64,000 bases of DNA. It comes from an uncultured Alphaproteobacteria bacterium. Lineage in GTDB: Bacteria; Pseudomonadota; Alphaproteobacteria; RF32; CAG-239. The translations under genes and the position numbers were made by a program. The notes under the pieces are model-generated. The model ran no database searches. It saw only the letters and a program-made list of their open reading frames with translations, and was not told the origin of the DNA. Shown here in pieces: positions 24,157 through 32,995 of this stretch (within the stretch, counting starts at the first letter, position 1; the number at the start of each line of letters is the position of its first letter). Where the stretch lies: assembly GCA_944391495.1 (NCBI GenBank), contig CALXTU010000003.1, positions 1 to 64,000 of the forward strand, in the 5' to 3' direction.

Positions 24157-24651
24157 ATGTTTAAAGGTTTCCTGAATGAGTTTAAAAAATTTGCCATGCG
24201 CGGCAATGTCATTGATATGGCCGTCGGTATTATTATCGGTGCCGCTTTCGGCAAAATAGTCGATTCACTGGTTAAAGACATTATTATGCCGCCGATCGGT
24301 CTGTTGATGGGCAAGGTTGATTTTTCAAATTTGTTTGTTGTTTTGCGTAAAGGTGTCGGCGAACTGCCGTATCCGTCGCTTTCGGCCGCACAGGATGCCG
24401 GGGCGGTTACGCTGAATGTCGGTCTGTTTTTGAATGCCGTCATCAGCTTTTTGATTGTGGCATTTGCCGTGTTTGTTTTAATTAAGGCCATTAATACCTT
24501 AAGGGAAAAAATGGAACGGCAGGAAGCCAAAGATATGGTCAAAACAACCAAAACCTGTCCGTACTGCTGCACGGATATTCCGCTGAATGCCACGCGTTGT
24601 CCGAATTGTACGTCGGAATTGATAACGGAAAAAGCCGTTAAAGCAAAATAA
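24157..24651 (+). CDS. mscL: Large-conductance mechanosensitive channel with C-terminal zinc ribbon
   Basis: Pressure-release channel of the inner membrane. The N-terminal helix and first membrane segment are [44 protein letters not shown], the most conserved part of MscL; the second membrane segment is around residues 90-112. After the usual cytosolic helix bundle the protein continues into [18 protein letters not shown], a four-cysteine zinc ribbon near residues 130-155, making it 164 residues against about 136 in E. coli. The ribosome-binding site is AGGAGG. It is transcribed alone between two terminators. Confidence 0.95.
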   Translation: MFKGFLNEFKKFAMRGNVIDMAVGIIIGAAFGKIVDSLVKDIIMPPIGLLMGKVDFSNLFVVLRKGVGELPYPSLSAAQDAGAVTLNVGLFLNAVISFLIVAFAVFVLIKAINTLREKMERQEAKDMVKTTKTCPYCCTDIPLNATRCPNCTSELITEKAVKAK

Positions 24652-24670
24652 AAAATGGTTTGTAGAGACA

Positions 24671-24703
24671 AAACCCCGTCTGATGGAAGGCGGGGTTTTT
24701 GAT
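24671..24703. terminator. Terminator between mscL and anmK
   Basis: AAAACCCCG and CGGGGTTTT pair around tctgatggaagg, with A-run before and T-run after, so it can serve both convergent genes. Confidence 0.8.
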
Positions 24704-24708
24704 TTAGG

Positions 24709-26010
24709 TTACGAACGGTGGTTTTGCCAGCCGAAAGCGGCGCGTGACCACAGACGGCTGTCATTGCCGCCGGGGAGGGCGATAATACCGGCAATTGTCG
24801 GGGTCCGGCAGCCGGTGGTTTCGGGGTATGAAAAAGGTTCCCGCCGCAACAGACAGCAAGCCATGTCGGCAAAGATGCGCGCCTCCATGAAACGCCCGCT
24901 GAAACCGTAAGTATCGGACGGTGTTACAGTGATGTCCGGGCGGCAGACGGAAGCAAAAACCGGGCGGTGTTCGGGCAAAATCTCGGCTTTTCCGGTTAAA
25001 ATATTGTGAAAGTCAGCGGTTATCACCGGGTTGTTCCAACCGCCGCCAAAAGTGAGAAAATACCGGGGAAAGGTTATGTTTTCGGGGATAAAGCGCAGAC
25101 TGTAGGCAAAAATATAGGCACTGAAAAATTCCAGCGTGCGAATCCGGTTGTTAAACGGGATTTTTGCGTTTGTCGCCGCGGCCGGCAGACGATACCATGC
25201 TGGGTCTGATGATTTGGGCGGGGTTTGCAGCAGAAAGTTGCCGCCTTTTTCCGTAACGGCGGCGCGGGCAAACAATTCGCGCAGCAGGTTAAAGTCAATT
25301 GTTCCCCGGAGGCCGTATTTGCCGTTGAAATCGCAGGGTTCGTTTTTTTCGCGGCGGACGAGTTCGTCAATAAAATGGTTAAAAGGACCGGTGTCCCAGC
25401 CCAAAGTCTTTACGGTGCCGGCCGGTGTCGTGGAAATAATGCTGATGTTGCCGGTGTTGCCGCCGTTACAGAAAGCAACGGGAAAAATACCTTTTGCTTT
25501 CAGGCTGACGGCAAGATGGTGGTTGTGTACCGGAGCCAGAGGCGCCGCCTCACCGCCGTTCATCAGGTCGTCGGAACGGAAGTCATAGGCAACTCTGATG
25601 CCGGTTAAGTCGGCCAGCATCTGGCCGGAGCCGATTTGCAGCGTATAGGGATTTTCTTTGGTGATTGAGGGCGGGCAATGTGCACAGGTTTGACCGTGAA
25701 AACCGATGATGTCGATATCGTCTGGTTTGAAGCTGTTTTGTTTTATGGCCTGATTGACGGCCTTGGCCACCAGTTGAATATAGTCGTTATGAAGTTTGGC
25801 AAAGCGTGTTTCATTTTGTCGGCGGATTGTTGCAATATCGCCGCCGGCGGTTTGCAGCGCCTGTTTCAGAAGGCGGAATTCGGCGGCCATAGCCTGCGGA
25901 ACCGGTAAAGAAAAACTGCCGACGTCGTTTATTCGGTCATCACTGAAATCCGTGATGACGACGTCAACGGCGTCAAGCGAGTTGCCGGTCATAATTCCGA
26001 TACAGCGCAT
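24709..26010 (-). CDS. anmK: Anhydro-N-acetylmuramic acid kinase
   Basis: Recycles peptidoglycan by phosphorylating 1,6-anhydro-MurNAc to MurNAc-6-phosphate. Motifs: N-terminal GIMTGNSLDAVDVVI (phosphate loop, usually GxMSGTSLDG), GFHGQTCAHCPP, AYDFRSDDLMNGGEAAPLAPVHN, FCNGGNTGNISII, GWDTGPFNHFIDELV (sugar site) and the family C-terminal end PTIAGIIALPGG. At 433 residues it is longer than the usual ~370 and several motifs deviate slightly, a divergent but full-length member. It sits 18 bases downstream of the DJ-1 gene and is probably cotranscribed with it. Confidence 0.88.
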   Translation of the reverse strand: MRCIGIMTGNSLDAVDVVITDFSDDRINDVGSFSLPVPQAMAAEFRLLKQALQTAGGDIATIRRQNETRFAKLHNDYIQLVAKAVNQAIKQNSFKPDDIDIIGFHGQTCAHCPPSITKENPYTLQIGSGQMLADLTGIRVAYDFRSDDLMNGGEAAPLAPVHNHHLAVSLKAKGIFPVAFCNGGNTGNISIISTTPAGTVKTLGWDTGPFNHFIDELVRREKNEPCDFNGKYGLRGTIDFNLLRELFARAAVTEKGGNFLLQTPPKSSDPAWYRLPAAATNAKIPFNNRIRTLEFFSAYIFAYSLRFIPENITFPRYFLTFGGGWNNPVITADFHNILTGKAEILPEHRPVFASVCRPDITVTPSDTYGFSGRFMEARIFADMACCLLRREPFSYPETTGCRTPTIAGIIALPGGNDSRLWSRAAFGWQNHRS

Positions 26011-26028
26011 GGCCGAGTTCCGTCAAGG

Positions 26029-26592
26029 TCAGATATTAATGAATGAGTTTTCGGCAACGTCGCGGATTTTTTCTTCCGCAACACCGAGAGCCCGGGCGAT
26101 TTCAAAGGCAAACGGCGCGGCTTTGCCCATGCCTTTGGCTGTAATAATCAGGCCGTCGCGCTCGACGTCGCTGCCGGTATATTTGAAATCGGGGGCGTGC
26201 GAAAGCTGTTCGGTTGTCGGATAGCCGGTGATGCGTTTGTCTTTGGCAATGCCGGCATCACGCAAAACAATCGGTGCGGCACAAATGGCCGCGCAAACTT
26301 TTTTGTTGGCATAGGTCTGATTGATAATTTGGGTAACGGCGCTCGAATCCCGCAGGTTGACGGCTCCGGGAAGGCCTCCCGGCAGCATCAGCGCGTCAAA
26401 ATCGGCAACAGATACATCGCGCAGCAGCGTATCGGTTGCGATATAAAAATCATGAGCACTGCGGATTTTGGTGCTTTCAACGCCGGCAAGAATGACGCCG
26501 AGTCCCAGCCGCTTGAAAATATCGGCCGGCATCAGGGCTTCAACATCTTCAAAACCGTCAATCAACAAAATACATACCGTTTTGTTATCCAT
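26029..26592 (-). CDS. DJ-1/PfpI family protein
   Basis: Cytosolic flavodoxin-like protein of 187 residues. It has the DJ-1 layout: CILLIDGFEDVEA with the conserved Glu near 15-18, DALMLPGGLPGAVNLRDS, and the nucleophile elbow VCAAICAAPIVL with the reactive Cys near 103, then GYPTTEQL. This matches the YajL/DJ-1 branch, reported as chaperones or glyoxalase/deglycase enzymes. The ribosome-binding site is GGGAGAA. Likely first gene of a two-gene unit with anmK. Confidence 0.9.
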   Translation of the reverse strand: MDNKTVCILLIDGFEDVEALMPADIFKRLGLGVILAGVESTKIRSAHDFYIATDTLLRDVSVADFDALMLPGGLPGAVNLRDSSAVTQIINQTYANKKVCAAICAAPIVLRDAGIAKDKRITGYPTTEQLSHAPDFKYTGSDVERDGLIITAKGMGKAAPFAFEIARALGVAEEKIRDVAENSFINI

Positions 26593-26632
26593 GTTTTTTC
26601 TCCCGCTAAAAATTTAATTTAACATCTTAACA

Positions 26633-28381
26633 TTATTTTTCAACTTCGTTATGAGTCTCGCCGGCGTCTTTTTCTTTATAACGGTACAGATTGGACAAGA
26701 ACTGGCGCTCGATATTTTTATATTTTTTGGACAGCCAGGTCGATTTGTACAAAATGACAATGAACAGGCCCATTAAAGCGTAGGTGACATAAAAGTCTTT
26801 GGTGAACAGATGGTTGATGACAACCATGATAAAGATAACGATAACCGCCATACGCAATACGGTGCAGAGAATCAGCGGCAGACGGTTGGTCATACGTTTG
26901 TGCCACAGAGTGAGGTAAATGCGTGCCAGATCGCTGTTGACGCTTAATAAACCTTGCAGAAAAGGCGACATGGCGGCAAGCGTCAAAAGCGTGGCCGTTA
27001 AATCTGCCACCCGGCCGGGCAGGTGGCTGACCAGAAACGGCTGCAGGATATAAAATGAAATATTAATGATGGCAATCAGGATTACCGAGGCAATACAGAG
27101 CTTGACAAAGTATTTTTTGAACAACTGCTTCCACAATTCTTCCTCGGCGTTGGTGTCTTTTTTGGAGGTGGTGTGGGTGCTCAGGTAGTCTTTCCAGCGC
27201 TGGGGCAGGTGACGGTAGATGAAATTATAAAACGGCTTGGCCGCGCCGATCATCAGCGGCGTGGTAAAAGTGGTTACGACCGAAACGGCGACAATCGTCG
27301 GGTAAACATAATTTCCGAGGACGCCGATGGCCATGCCGGAAGAGGCAATAATAAACGCAAACTCTCCGACCTGGGCTAAAGAAAAGCCGCAGAGAATAGA
27401 TGTTTCGAGGCGGTTGCCGGAAAGCAGAAATCCGAAGGTGGATAAGATAATTTTGCCAAGCATAACCAGCAGAGTGATGGCGATAATCGGCACGATGTAT
27501 TCAATAAACATATAGGGGTCTACCAACATACCGACCGAAGTGAAAAAGACGGCGCCGAACAGGTCTTTAACCGGCTTGATGGTACATTCAATGCGTTCGG
27601 CCTCATCGGTTTCGGCAAGAATTGAGCCCATGATGAAGGCCCCGAGAGCCGATGAAAAACCAAAAGATGTTGCCAGCCAAACCATACCCAGGCACAGAGC
27701 CATGGAAACCAGCAGTAAAAGTTCGTCGTTGAGCAGATGAATAACTTTTTTCAGGAAAGTCGGCACCAGATAAACACCGGTGATAAACCATAAGACCAGA
27801 AAGAATATCAGCTTGGAGGAACTGAGCAGAAGCTCAATACCGTCAACGCTTTTGCCGATGGATATGGTCGGCAGTAAAACTAGGAGTAAAATACCGACAA
27901 CGTCTTCAACCACCAGAACGCCGAAAACCAAATCGGTAAATTTTTGACCTTTTAAGTTAAGCTCTTCAAAAGCTTTGATGATAATGGTGGTTGACGACAT
28001 GGATATCATGCCGCCCAAAAACAAGCTTTCAGTGGTGGACCAGCCGAGTCCCAAACCGACATGGTAGCCGATGAGCAGCATAAACAAAATATTGGCGCTG
28101 GCGGTGATAATGGCCGATTTGCCGACATTGACGATTTTTTTGAAACTGAATTCCAGGCCCAGACTGAATAACAGGAAGATAACGCCGATGTCTGCCCATA
28201 TCTGAATATTGGTCTTATCGGCGGCGGTCGGCAGCAGGGCAAAGTGCGGGCCGACGATGATGCCTGCCAGAATATAACCCAAAACTACCGGCTGTTTCAG
28301 TTTTTTGAAAAGCACGGTAATTATTCCGGCGCAAATCATAATCAATGCCAGATCGGATATAAGCGCGGGCAGGTGATCCAT
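26633..28381 (-). CDS. CPA2-family cation:proton antiporter (Kef/NapA type)
   Basis: Inner-membrane transporter with about 12 segments in the first 400 residues. Family marks include LKQPVVLGYILAGIIVGPH near the N-terminus, LLFSLGLEFSFKK, SMSSTTIIIKAF and DLVFGVLVVEDVVGILLLVLLP, the core helix with the acidic residues that bind the ion. Instead of the RCK/TrkA-N nucleotide-binding domain found in KefB/KefC, the C-terminal part (after about 420) has two or three further membrane segments and a charged tail. So gating by NAD(H) or glutathione is not expected. The transported ion (Na+ or K+) cannot be told. Monocistronic, AAAGGAAA upstream. Confidence 0.88.
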   Translation of the reverse strand: MDHLPALISDLALIMICAGIITVLFKKLKQPVVLGYILAGIIVGPHFALLPTAADKTNIQIWADIGVIFLLFSLGLEFSFKKIVNVGKSAIITASANILFMLLIGYHVGLGLGWSTTESLFLGGMISMSSTTIIIKAFEELNLKGQKFTDLVFGVLVVEDVVGILLLVLLPTISIGKSVDGIELLLSSSKLIFFLVLWFITGVYLVPTFLKKVIHLLNDELLLLVSMALCLGMVWLATSFGFSSALGAFIMGSILAETDEAERIECTIKPVKDLFGAVFFTSVGMLVDPYMFIEYIVPIIAITLLVMLGKIILSTFGFLLSGNRLETSILCGFSLAQVGEFAFIIASSGMAIGVLGNYVYPTIVAVSVVTTFTTPLMIGAAKPFYNFIYRHLPQRWKDYLSTHTTSKKDTNAEEELWKQLFKKYFVKLCIASVILIAIINISFYILQPFLVSHLPGRVADLTATLLTLAAMSPFLQGLLSVNSDLARIYLTLWHKRMTNRLPLILCTVLRMAVIVIFIMVVINHLFTKDFYVTYALMGLFIVILYKSTWLSKKYKNIERQFLSNLYRYKEKDAGETHNEVEK

Positions 28382-28489
28382 GAGTTTCCTTTTGTATTGA
28401 ACAATTAATCTGACTTATTATAAAAACTAAATCTTAAACAAATATTTAAATTATATAGTTTATGTTCCAGTAAAATGGAGAGTACGGCA

Positions 28490-29161
28490 ATGACAAAAGA
28501 CATAAAAGACTGGATTAAAACCAATGCCGAACCTGATTTTGCCAAATTTGCGGCGAGTCTGGTTCCGGGGCTGAAGCATGAAATGCATGGTGTCAGACTG
28601 CCGAAATTGCGGCAAAAGGCCAAAGAACTGACGACCGTTATTGATGATATACGGGGAGACAGTTGTGAAGAAATTCTGTTGAAGGCATTTGCCATAGGGT
28701 ATTTGCGTGATATTGAAAAACAGATGAGCGAAGTTGTTAAGTTTGTGCCGAAAATAGACAACTGGATGGTATGCGACAGCTTTTGCGGGGCGCTGCAGAA
28801 AGCCAAAACGCATCAACAGCTTTATTGGGATATGATTGCCGGATATGCCGCGGGAAGTAACGACTATGAGCGGCGGTTTGCTTATGTCATGATGCTTAAG
28901 TATTTTTGCAATGAAACATATATCGGGCGGGTACTGGCGCTTTTGGGTAAAGCAAAACCGGAAACATGGGACGGCAAACAAGGTCTGGCCTGGGCGCTGG
29001 CCGAATGTTTTATTAAATTTCCGGAGCAGACAAGGCCGGTTTTGCAAAAAATTCCGCCGGAGATTTACAAACTTACCCGGCGGAAGATATTGGATTCAAA
29101 ACGCGTTGGCGCTCAAGTTAAAAAAGCCCTCAAAAACGAAAATCGCGTTGATTGTGCTTGA
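28490..29161 (+). CDS. AlkD-like DNA alkylation repair protein
   Basis: HEAT-repeat-like all-helical protein of about 223 residues of the DNA alkylation repair (AlkD/AlkC-related) family. Supporting stretches are HEMHGVRLPKLRQKAKEL, FAIGYLRDIEKQM, IDNWMVCDSFCGALQKA, which parallels the NWDLVD/DNWxxxD helix of AlkD, and ERRFAYVMMLKYF. Such glycosylases excise alkylated bases without base flipping. Start 28490 is chosen over 28475 because GGAGAG lies eight bases upstream. Its 3' end overlaps the convergent hydG gene by 32 bases. Confidence 0.78.
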   Translation: MTKDIKDWIKTNAEPDFAKFAASLVPGLKHEMHGVRLPKLRQKAKELTTVIDDIRGDSCEEILLKAFAIGYLRDIEKQMSEVVKFVPKIDNWMVCDSFCGALQKAKTHQQLYWDMIAGYAAGSNDYERRFAYVMMLKYFCNETYIGRVLALLGKAKPETWDGKQGLAWALAECFIKFPEQTRPVLQKIPPEIYKLTRRKILDSKRVGAQVKKALKNENRVDCA

Positions 29162-30554
29162 TGAGTTCCAGCCGTTCTTTGCAGATGCGGCGGACTTTTT
29201 CATTGGGAATTTGTTCGACTTCTTTGGCTATAAGTTCGGCACCGACCTTTTGGGTCTCGGCAGAGGCGTAATCCTCCAGATATTCCTGCAGTGTCATCAA
29301 GGCATTGGGCAGGCAACAGTTGTGAATCTGCATATTTTTGCACAAGGCCATGAAACGGTCGCCGGTGCGTCCTTCGCGGTAACAGGCCGTGCAGAAACTC
29401 GGCGTGTAGCCAAGCTGCATCAGCCAGCGGACAACTTCGTCCAGCGAGCGGGTATCGGATATATCAAACTGCGCCGAATTTTCGGCTGCCGGTTCCGGCT
29501 CGGCATAACCACCGACGGAAGTGCGGCTGCCGCCGGAAATCTGCGAAATACCCAAATGCAATACCCGTTCGCGGGATTTCTGGCTTTCGCGGGTGGAAAC
29601 AATCATACCGGTATAGGGAACAGCAATACGGATACAGGCGACCAGTTTGGCAAAAATATCGTCATCAATGGCATTGGAAAAAGCGCCCGGATCAATATCA
29701 TCGGCTGGACAAATGCGCGGGACGCTTATGGTGTGCGGGCCGACTCCGAAAACGGCTTCAAGATGTTCGGCATGCATCAGCAGACCGGCAAATTCATAGC
29801 GATAGGTTGACAGGCCGTACAAAACGCCCAGCCCGACATCGTCAATGCCGCCCTGCATGGCTCTGTCCATGGCCTCGGTATGGTAGGCATAGTTATGTTT
29901 GGGGCCGGTCGGGTGAAGCTGCTCATAGTTTTCTTTGTTATAGGTTTCCTGGAACAAGATGTAGGTGCCGATGCCTGCTTCGTGCAGTTTACGGTAGTTT
30001 TCAACCGTGGTGGCGGCAATGTTGACGTTGACGCGGCGGATGGCACCGTTTTTGTGTTTGATGCCGTAGATGGTTTTGATGGATTCCAAGATGTATTCAA
30101 TTGGGTTGTTGACGGGGTCTTCGCCGGCCTCAATAGCCAGACGTTTGTGCCCCATATCCTGCAGGGCAATGACTTCGCGGGCAATTTCTTCCTGCGTCAT
30201 TTTTTTGCGGGCAATGTGTTTGTTTTTGGCATGATAGGGACAATAAACACAGCCGTTTACGCAATAGTTTGATAAGTACAGCGGCGCAAAGAGGACAATG
30301 CGGTTGCCGTAGAAATCATCTTTAATTTGTTCGGCCAGAGCAAAAATTTCGGCGTTTTTTTCTGGAATGTCGCAATCAAGCAGTACGGCGGCGTCACGAT
30401 GGGACAGACCTTTGCGCAGTTTGGCTTTGGTTAAAATTTCATCAATCAGTGCCGTGTTGTGTTTGTTTTGGGCGGCGTATTCCAGGGTAGCAAGAATTTC
30501 TTCGTGGTTGATAAATTCTTCGGCTTTGTCTGACTTCGGGTTATACATTGTCAT
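29130..30554 (-). CDS. hydG: [FeFe]-hydrogenase maturase HydG (radical SAM tyrosine lyase)
   Basis: Radical SAM enzyme that cleaves tyrosine to make the CO and cyanide ligands of the hydrogenase H-cluster. The SAM cluster motif is YCVNGCVYCPYHAKN (CxxxCxxC with the expected spacing, near residue 95). The HydG-specific C-terminal cluster motif is present as SFCTACYREGRTGDRFM and then NCCLPNALMTLQEYLEDYA, which separates it from ThiH, whose C-terminal motif differs. At 474 residues the size is right. HydE, HydF and the hydrogenase itself are not in the window. Presence implies fermentative or anaerobic hydrogen metabolism. The start at 30554 has AAAGGAAAA; an alternative ATG is six bases later. 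Confidence 0.93.
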   Translation of the reverse strand: MTMYNPKSDKAEEFINHEEILATLEYAAQNKHNTALIDEILTKAKLRKGLSHRDAAVLLDCDIPEKNAEIFALAEQIKDDFYGNRIVLFAPLYLSNYCVNGCVYCPYHAKNKHIARKKMTQEEIAREVIALQDMGHKRLAIEAGEDPVNNPIEYILESIKTIYGIKHKNGAIRRVNVNIAATTVENYRKLHEAGIGTYILFQETYNKENYEQLHPTGPKHNYAYHTEAMDRAMQGGIDDVGLGVLYGLSTYRYEFAGLLMHAEHLEAVFGVGPHTISVPRICPADDIDPGAFSNAIDDDIFAKLVACIRIAVPYTGMIVSTRESQKSRERVLHLGISQISGGSRTSVGGYAEPEPAAENSAQFDISDTRSLDEVVRWLMQLGYTPSFCTACYREGRTGDRFMALCKNMQIHNCCLPNALMTLQEYLEDYASAETQKVGAELIAKEVEQIPNEKVRRICKERLELIKHNQRDFRF

Positions 30555-30636
30555 CTTTTCCTTTCATGCAATCTGTTAATATATTCCCAAATCGGTGAAT
30601 GTGACAATAAAATTTTGTCCGTGTGCATAAATGTTG

Positions 30637-30665
30637 TTGTCAAGACGGTGGAAATATTATATAAG
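30637..30665 (+). promoter_or_regulatory. Promoter for the U32 peptidase gene
   Basis: TTGTCA at 30637-30642, 17-base spacer, TATAAG at 30660-30665, 24 bases before the start codon. Confidence 0.6.
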
Positions 30666-30688
30666 CAGGCATAAGAACAGGAGACAAA

Positions 30689-32959
30689 ATGGCAAAGGAA
30701 CTTTTGGCACCGGCCGGTGATATTGAGGCCGGATATGCTGCTCTTTATTACGGGGCAGATGCGGTTTATCTCGGGCTGAAGCAGTTTTCGGCGCGGGCGA
30801 CGGCACAAAATTTTGACGAAGCGGAACTGAATGAGTTTGTCGGATTTGCGCATCATCTGGATCGTAAGGTCTTTGTGACGGTTAATACGGTTTTGCAGCA
30901 GAATGAGATGAATGATTTGCTGCACACGCTTGACATCTGCAGCCGCTGCCGGGTAGATGCACTGATTATTCAGGATCTCGGCGTGGCACGGGTGGTCAAA
31001 AAATATTATCCCGAGCTGGAGATGCATGCCAGCACGCAGATGGCAGTACATAACAAAGCCGGGGCACTGGCTTTGAAAGAGTTTGGGTTTTCGCGCGTGG
31101 TGGTGGCGCGCGAACTTACGCTGGCCGAAATTAAAGATATTGCGACAATTCCTGATTTGGAGCTGGAAGCCTTTATTCACGGAGCCTTGTGTTATTCTTA
31201 CAGCGGTATCTGCCAGTTTTCGTCCATGATGTACGGTCGGAGTGCCAATCGCGGTAAATGTTTGTATCCCTGCAGGGCGGCGTTTGAACGCGGCGGGCGG
31301 ACGGAGCATTGTTTTTCGATGAAGGATCTGGCACTGGAAGAAGATGTGACGAAACTGCCCGTTTATTCACTCAAAATTGAAGGGCGCAAAAAAAATGCGT
31401 TGTATGTGGCGGCGGTGACGGATTATTATCGCACAATTCTTGACGGAAACGGTGCTCAGCCGCAAAAAGCGCAAAATATCAAGCAGATTTTTTCACGGCC
31501 GTGGTGCAAGTTTCATTTTAGAGGACGCAACAAAGAGGTTACCGACACAAAGTTTGTCGGACATCGCGGGTTGCAAATCGGCCGGATTGAGGAGATTAAA
31601 GGCCAGAAAATCATTTTGACCGTTCGTTACGGTATTGCCAGGCACGATGGTATTCAGATTGATGTGGAAGGTTTGGAAAAACCTTACGGATTTTCGTTGC
31701 AAAAATTTAAGGTCGGCGGGCGTGCTGTCTGGGAGGCGGCTGCCGGTGACAAAGTGGAAATAACTCTGCCGGCCGAGGTTCCTGGGCTTAAAAAAAAGGC
31801 GGCGGTTTATCTGGCGTCGTCTTCGGCAGTTAAGGGTGCTTACGGTTATCAAAAACCGCGGCCGCAGGAATTTATCCAGCGGTTGCCAGTTGATGTCAGG
31901 CTGGTGATTACGGCCGATAAAATTTCGGCATCTGCGGCCGGACGAGAAGCCGGGCTTAAAGGAAGTTTTGTGACGGCCAGAGATTCGGCAAAAACAGATG
32001 CTGCTGCCAGGCAGGCGTTTGCCAAGACCGGAGATACGCCTTTTGAATTGCGGCGGTTGGATATTGAAAACCCCGACGGAAGATTTGTTCCCGTTTCGCT
32101 GCTGAATGAACTGCGGCGGCAATTGCTTGCCCAGATTAAACCCGAATACCAAGTTGTGGTTCTCGAAGAGATTAAACCGCGGCCGCTGCCGACGACCGGC
32201 CGCTGGATTGTTAAGGCCGACAGAATAGAGAATCTGCTGCGGTTGGACGAGCAACTGACAGATGAAATTATTTTACAAATCAATCCGGATATGGCGGCGG
32301 AAGAAATTTTTAAATTGCCAAAAAACAAATTACGGCTTGCCCTGCCGGCGGTCTGTCGGCGGACAGAAGAATTTGAGCCATTGGTTTCCAGACTGCTGGA
32401 TGCCGGATATAAAAGATGGGAAATTGCCAATTATTGGGGGGTAGAGGTACTACCGGTCAAAAAACTTGATCTGAGCTTTGATAATCTGATTTATATGTTT
32501 AATACTCAGGCAATGCAGGCTGCCGCCGAAACGGGTGCAGCAAGGGTTACTCTGGCGGTTGAGGATACGCTGACCAATATTAAAGATTTGGCTCATTGTG
32601 CGCCATTGCCGGTTGTTATGGTCGTGTATCAGGATGTGCCGTTATTTACGTCGGCGGTCTGTATCAGAGAGAACAGTTGCCGCGAATGCGATCGCCGGCC
32701 GCAGTGGATGGGACTTCGGTATGACGGACGGAGATATCAGGCTTTGTCTGAAAATTGTGGTACGATGTTGTTCGCAGATCGGCCTTTTGCTGCGGCCAGG
32801 GAAGCGGCCGGCGTGCGTGCAGATTTTTACCGTGCCGATTTCTGTTACAAATCTTATACACCGGAAAAAATAAGCTCAATTATGCAAAAGCTTAAATCCT
32901 TTGAAAACCCGGCCGACTGTCTTGAAGGAAATTTGCCGCGGCGCAATGAGCTGTTTTGA
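30689..32959 (+). CDS. Peptidase U32 family protein (RlhA/YegQ-like)
   Basis: Large U32-family protein of 756 residues. The N-terminal U32 core begins ELLAPAGDIEAGYAALYYGADAVYLGLKQFSAR and has HASTQMAVHNKAGALALKEFGFSRVVVARELT and HGALCYSYSGICQFSSMMYGRSANRGKCLYPCR, where the cysteines match those that ligate an iron-sulfur cluster in this family. A second region (from about residue 390) is the DUF3656-type collagenase-like extension, and the C-terminus has more cysteines (CIRENSCRECDRRPQW). The closest characterised relative is RlhA, which hydroxylates C2501 of 23S rRNA using prephenate. Iron-sulfur dependence fits an anaerobe. Start has CAGGAGAC upstream. Confidence 0.85.
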   Translation: MAKELLAPAGDIEAGYAALYYGADAVYLGLKQFSARATAQNFDEAELNEFVGFAHHLDRKVFVTVNTVLQQNEMNDLLHTLDICSRCRVDALIIQDLGVARVVKKYYPELEMHASTQMAVHNKAGALALKEFGFSRVVVARELTLAEIKDIATIPDLELEAFIHGALCYSYSGICQFSSMMYGRSANRGKCLYPCRAAFERGGRTEHCFSMKDLALEEDVTKLPVYSLKIEGRKKNALYVAAVTDYYRTILDGNGAQPQKAQNIKQIFSRPWCKFHFRGRNKEVTDTKFVGHRGLQIGRIEEIKGQKIILTVRYGIARHDGIQIDVEGLEKPYGFSLQKFKVGGRAVWEAAAGDKVEITLPAEVPGLKKKAAVYLASSSAVKGAYGYQKPRPQEFIQRLPVDVRLVITADKISASAAGREAGLKGSFVTARDSAKTDAAARQAFAKTGDTPFELRRLDIENPDGRFVPVSLLNELRRQLLAQIKPEYQVVVLEEIKPRPLPTTGRWIVKADRIENLLRLDEQLTDEIILQINPDMAAEEIFKLPKNKLRLALPAVCRRTEEFEPLVSRLLDAGYKRWEIANYWGVEVLPVKKLDLSFDNLIYMFNTQAMQAAAETGAARVTLAVEDTLTNIKDLAHCAPLPVVMVVYQDVPLFTSAVCIRENSCRECDRRPQWMGLRYDGRRYQALSENCGTMLFADRPFAAAREAAGVRADFYRADFCYKSYTPEKISSIMQKLKSFENPADCLEGNLPRRNELF

Positions 32960-32992
32960 AAAAAAGAGCCTTTTCTGAGGCACTTTTTTCAA
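32958..32992 (+). terminator. Terminator after the U32 gene
   Basis: AAAAAAGaGCCT and AGGCaCTTTTTT pair with one mismatch, followed by T residues. The A-run on the other side lets it act for the convergent gene too. Confidence 0.7.
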
Positions 32993-32995
32993 AAA

